A DNA stretch of 64,000 nt from Mesobacillus sp. S13 (lineage in GTDB: Bacteria; Bacillota; Bacilli; Bacillales; Cytobacillaceae): positions 1,259,001-1,323,000 of the forward strand of contig NZ_CP084622.1 of the NCBI RefSeq assembly GCF_020422885.1. The letters are read 5' to 3'. The notes beneath the pieces are model-generated. The model did no database searches, was not told the DNA's origin, and saw nothing but the letters and a program-made list of their open reading frames with translations. Shown piece after piece: positions 62,869-64,000 of this stretch (positions are counted from its first letter, which is position 1; every line of letters starts with the position of its first letter). The translations under genes were made by a program, and so were the position numbers.

Positions 62869-64000
62869 AATGACAATACCGCCAGTACCGGAAGGGGCAA
62901 CCTGGACGGAAAATCAATGGAAGGCAATCATGGCATCGGGCCAGGATATCCTTGTCGCAGCAGCAGCAGGGTCGGGAAAAACGGCCGTGCTTGTTGAGCG
63001 GATCATCAGGAAAATCACTTCGGAAAGCAACCCAATGGATGTTGATGAACTGCTCGTCGTGACATTCACGAATGCCTCCGCGGCTGAAATGCGCCACAGG
63101 ATAGGAGAAGCACTGGAAAAAGCAATTGACAGCAACCCGGCTTCGACCCACTTGAAAAAGCAGCTCAGCCTGCTGAACAGAGCGTCCATTTCAACGCTTC
63201 ACTCCTTCTGCCTTGAAGTGATCAGGAAATATTATTACTTGATTGATGTTGATCCTGGCTTCAGGATTGCAGATGAAACAGAAGGGCAGTTGCTTAGGGA
63301 TGAAGTGATCGAGGACCTTTTCGAGGAAGAGTACGGAAATGCAGACAACCAGCCATTTTTCAACCTGGTGGATGCGTTCACGAATGACCGCAGCGATGAA
63401 GGATTGAAGGATATAATTGTCGACCTGTTCGATTTTGCCAGATCCAATCCTTCACCTGATGCCTACCTGGATTCAATCGTTTCGATGTATGACGCAGCAG
63501 ACAGCTCAACAATGGAGGATCTGCCTTTCATGAAGGTGCTCGTAGCGGATATCGAGCTGCAGCTACAGGGGGCGAAACAGCTTCTGGAAAAAGCGATGGA
63601 GATTGCCAAAATGCCAGGAGGTCCGGCACCAAGAGCGGTTAATTTTACCGAAGACTTGCATGTGATTGATACCTTGCTTGCTGCAAGGGACAGATCATGG
63701 GCAGAGCTTTATGAGGCGATCCAGCTCGCTAATTTTGGCAGGGCAAAAACATGCCGCGGTGATGATTTCAACAAGGAGCTTGTTGACAAGGCAGCTAAGC
63801 TACGCGACCGGGCAAAGAAAATCGTCCAGGATCTGAGAGGGGAATTATTCTCACGCAGACCTGAGAGTTTCCTGAAGGATATGCAGGAAATGAAGCCCTT
63901 GGTTTCTGTCCTGATTGATCTTGTAAAAGAATTCTCGCGCCGGTTTGGAGAAGTGAAGCAGGAACGTGGCCTCGTCGATTTCTCTGATTTGGAGCATTAT
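62861..64000 (+). CDS. addA: ATP-dependent helicase/nuclease subunit AddA, N-terminal part
   Basis: The UvrD-like helicase partner of AddB, cut by the right edge after 380 residues. Visible parts: the Q-motif region WTENQWKAI, Walker A AAAAGSGKT, motif Ia VVTFTNASAAEMRHRI, motif Ic RASISTLHSFCLEV, and VDFSDLEHY at the edge. The start is TTG, nine bases after AGGAGG and overlapping the addB end; an ATG three codons later is possible but badly spaced. The pair is translationally coupled. Confidence 0.95.
   Translation, partial: MAKMTIPPVPEGATWTENQWKAIMASGQDILVAAAAGSGKTAVLVERIIRKITSESNPMDVDELLVVTFTNASAAEMRHRIGEALEKAIDSNPASTHLKKQLSLLNRASISTLHSFCLEVIRKYYYLIDVDPGFRIADETEGQLLRDEVIEDLFEEEYGNADNQPFFNLVDAFTNDRSDEGLKDIIVDLFDFARSNPSPDAYLDSIVSMYDAADSSTMEDLPFMKVLVADIELQLQGAKQLLEKAMEIAKMPGGPAPRAVNFTEDLHVIDTLLAARDRSWAELYEAIQLANFGRAKTCRGDDFNKELVDKAAKLRDRAKKIVQDLRGELFSRRPESFLKDMQEMKPLVSVLIDLVKEFSRRFGEVKQERGLVDFSDLEHY

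Overview
The window looks like part of the chromosome of a low-GC, spore-forming Bacillaceae bacterium related to Bacillus subtilis, perhaps Mesobacillus, Cytobacillus or Neobacillus. The evidence is strong AGGAGG-type ribosome sites, frequent GTG/TTG starts, sporulation-type small proteins (YhaL, three YjcZ-like peptides), ScoC/Hpr, ComK and AddAB, and a gene order matching the B. subtilis yhaN-to-addA segment. I could not run a search, so gene names rest on recognised sequence, motifs and this synteny.

Layout. 1-9.1 kb: end of yhaN, then yhaM, yhaL, prsA, three YjcZ-like micro-genes, hpr/scoC, yhaH, trpP with a TRAP-type leader, serC and hit. 9.7-15.2 kb: ecsA-ecsB, ecsC, the M20 amidohydrolase yhaA and the permease yhfA. 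15.5-18 kb: a liaFSR-type envelope-stress module. 18.3-22.7 kb: hmoB, then the haem genes hemE-hemH-hemY. 22.8-25.7 kb: the TetR regulator yhgD and membrane protein yhgE, with matching operators. 25.8-30.5 kb: yhfH, yhfI, lplJ, lcfB and an enoyl-CoA hydratase. 31-34.7 kb: azlCD and an SsuBCA-type ABC importer. 35-42.7 kb: yhfN protease, yhzC, comK, yhjD, an S9 peptidase, an LCP protein, yhjE and a type I signal peptidase. 59.3-64 kb: addB and the start of addA.

The most unusual part is 42.8-57.8 kb. A 1080-residue MalT-like STAND ATPase with a C-terminal winged-helix/BTAD output sits before a glyoxalase-fold gene. A complete branched-chain-type ABC importer follows, then a 59-residue protein, a KAS III-like enzyme, an alpha/beta hydrolase, an SDR reductase, a 111-residue protein and an acyl-CoA synthetase. 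The two transcription units that would need switching on, the binding-protein gene and the acyl-CoA synthetase, share the same promoter design: two TGTAACT heptamers at an 11-bp pitch, exactly 9 bp before a -10 hexamer. That is the layout used by SARP/BTAD activators in actinomycetes. I propose a BTAD-controlled uptake and acyl-CoA metabolism regulon; its substrate is unknown.

The intergenic DNA is rich in structure. There is a dispersed two-stem repeat (three long and two short copies) and several sequence-unrelated tandem arrays with unit lengths of 21, 41, 52, 52 and 53 bp, all close to whole numbers of helical turns. A sixth, degenerate array has a period of about 130 bp. Most genes end in clear rho-independent terminators. 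I saw no rRNA, tRNA, CRISPR array, prophage or insertion sequence.
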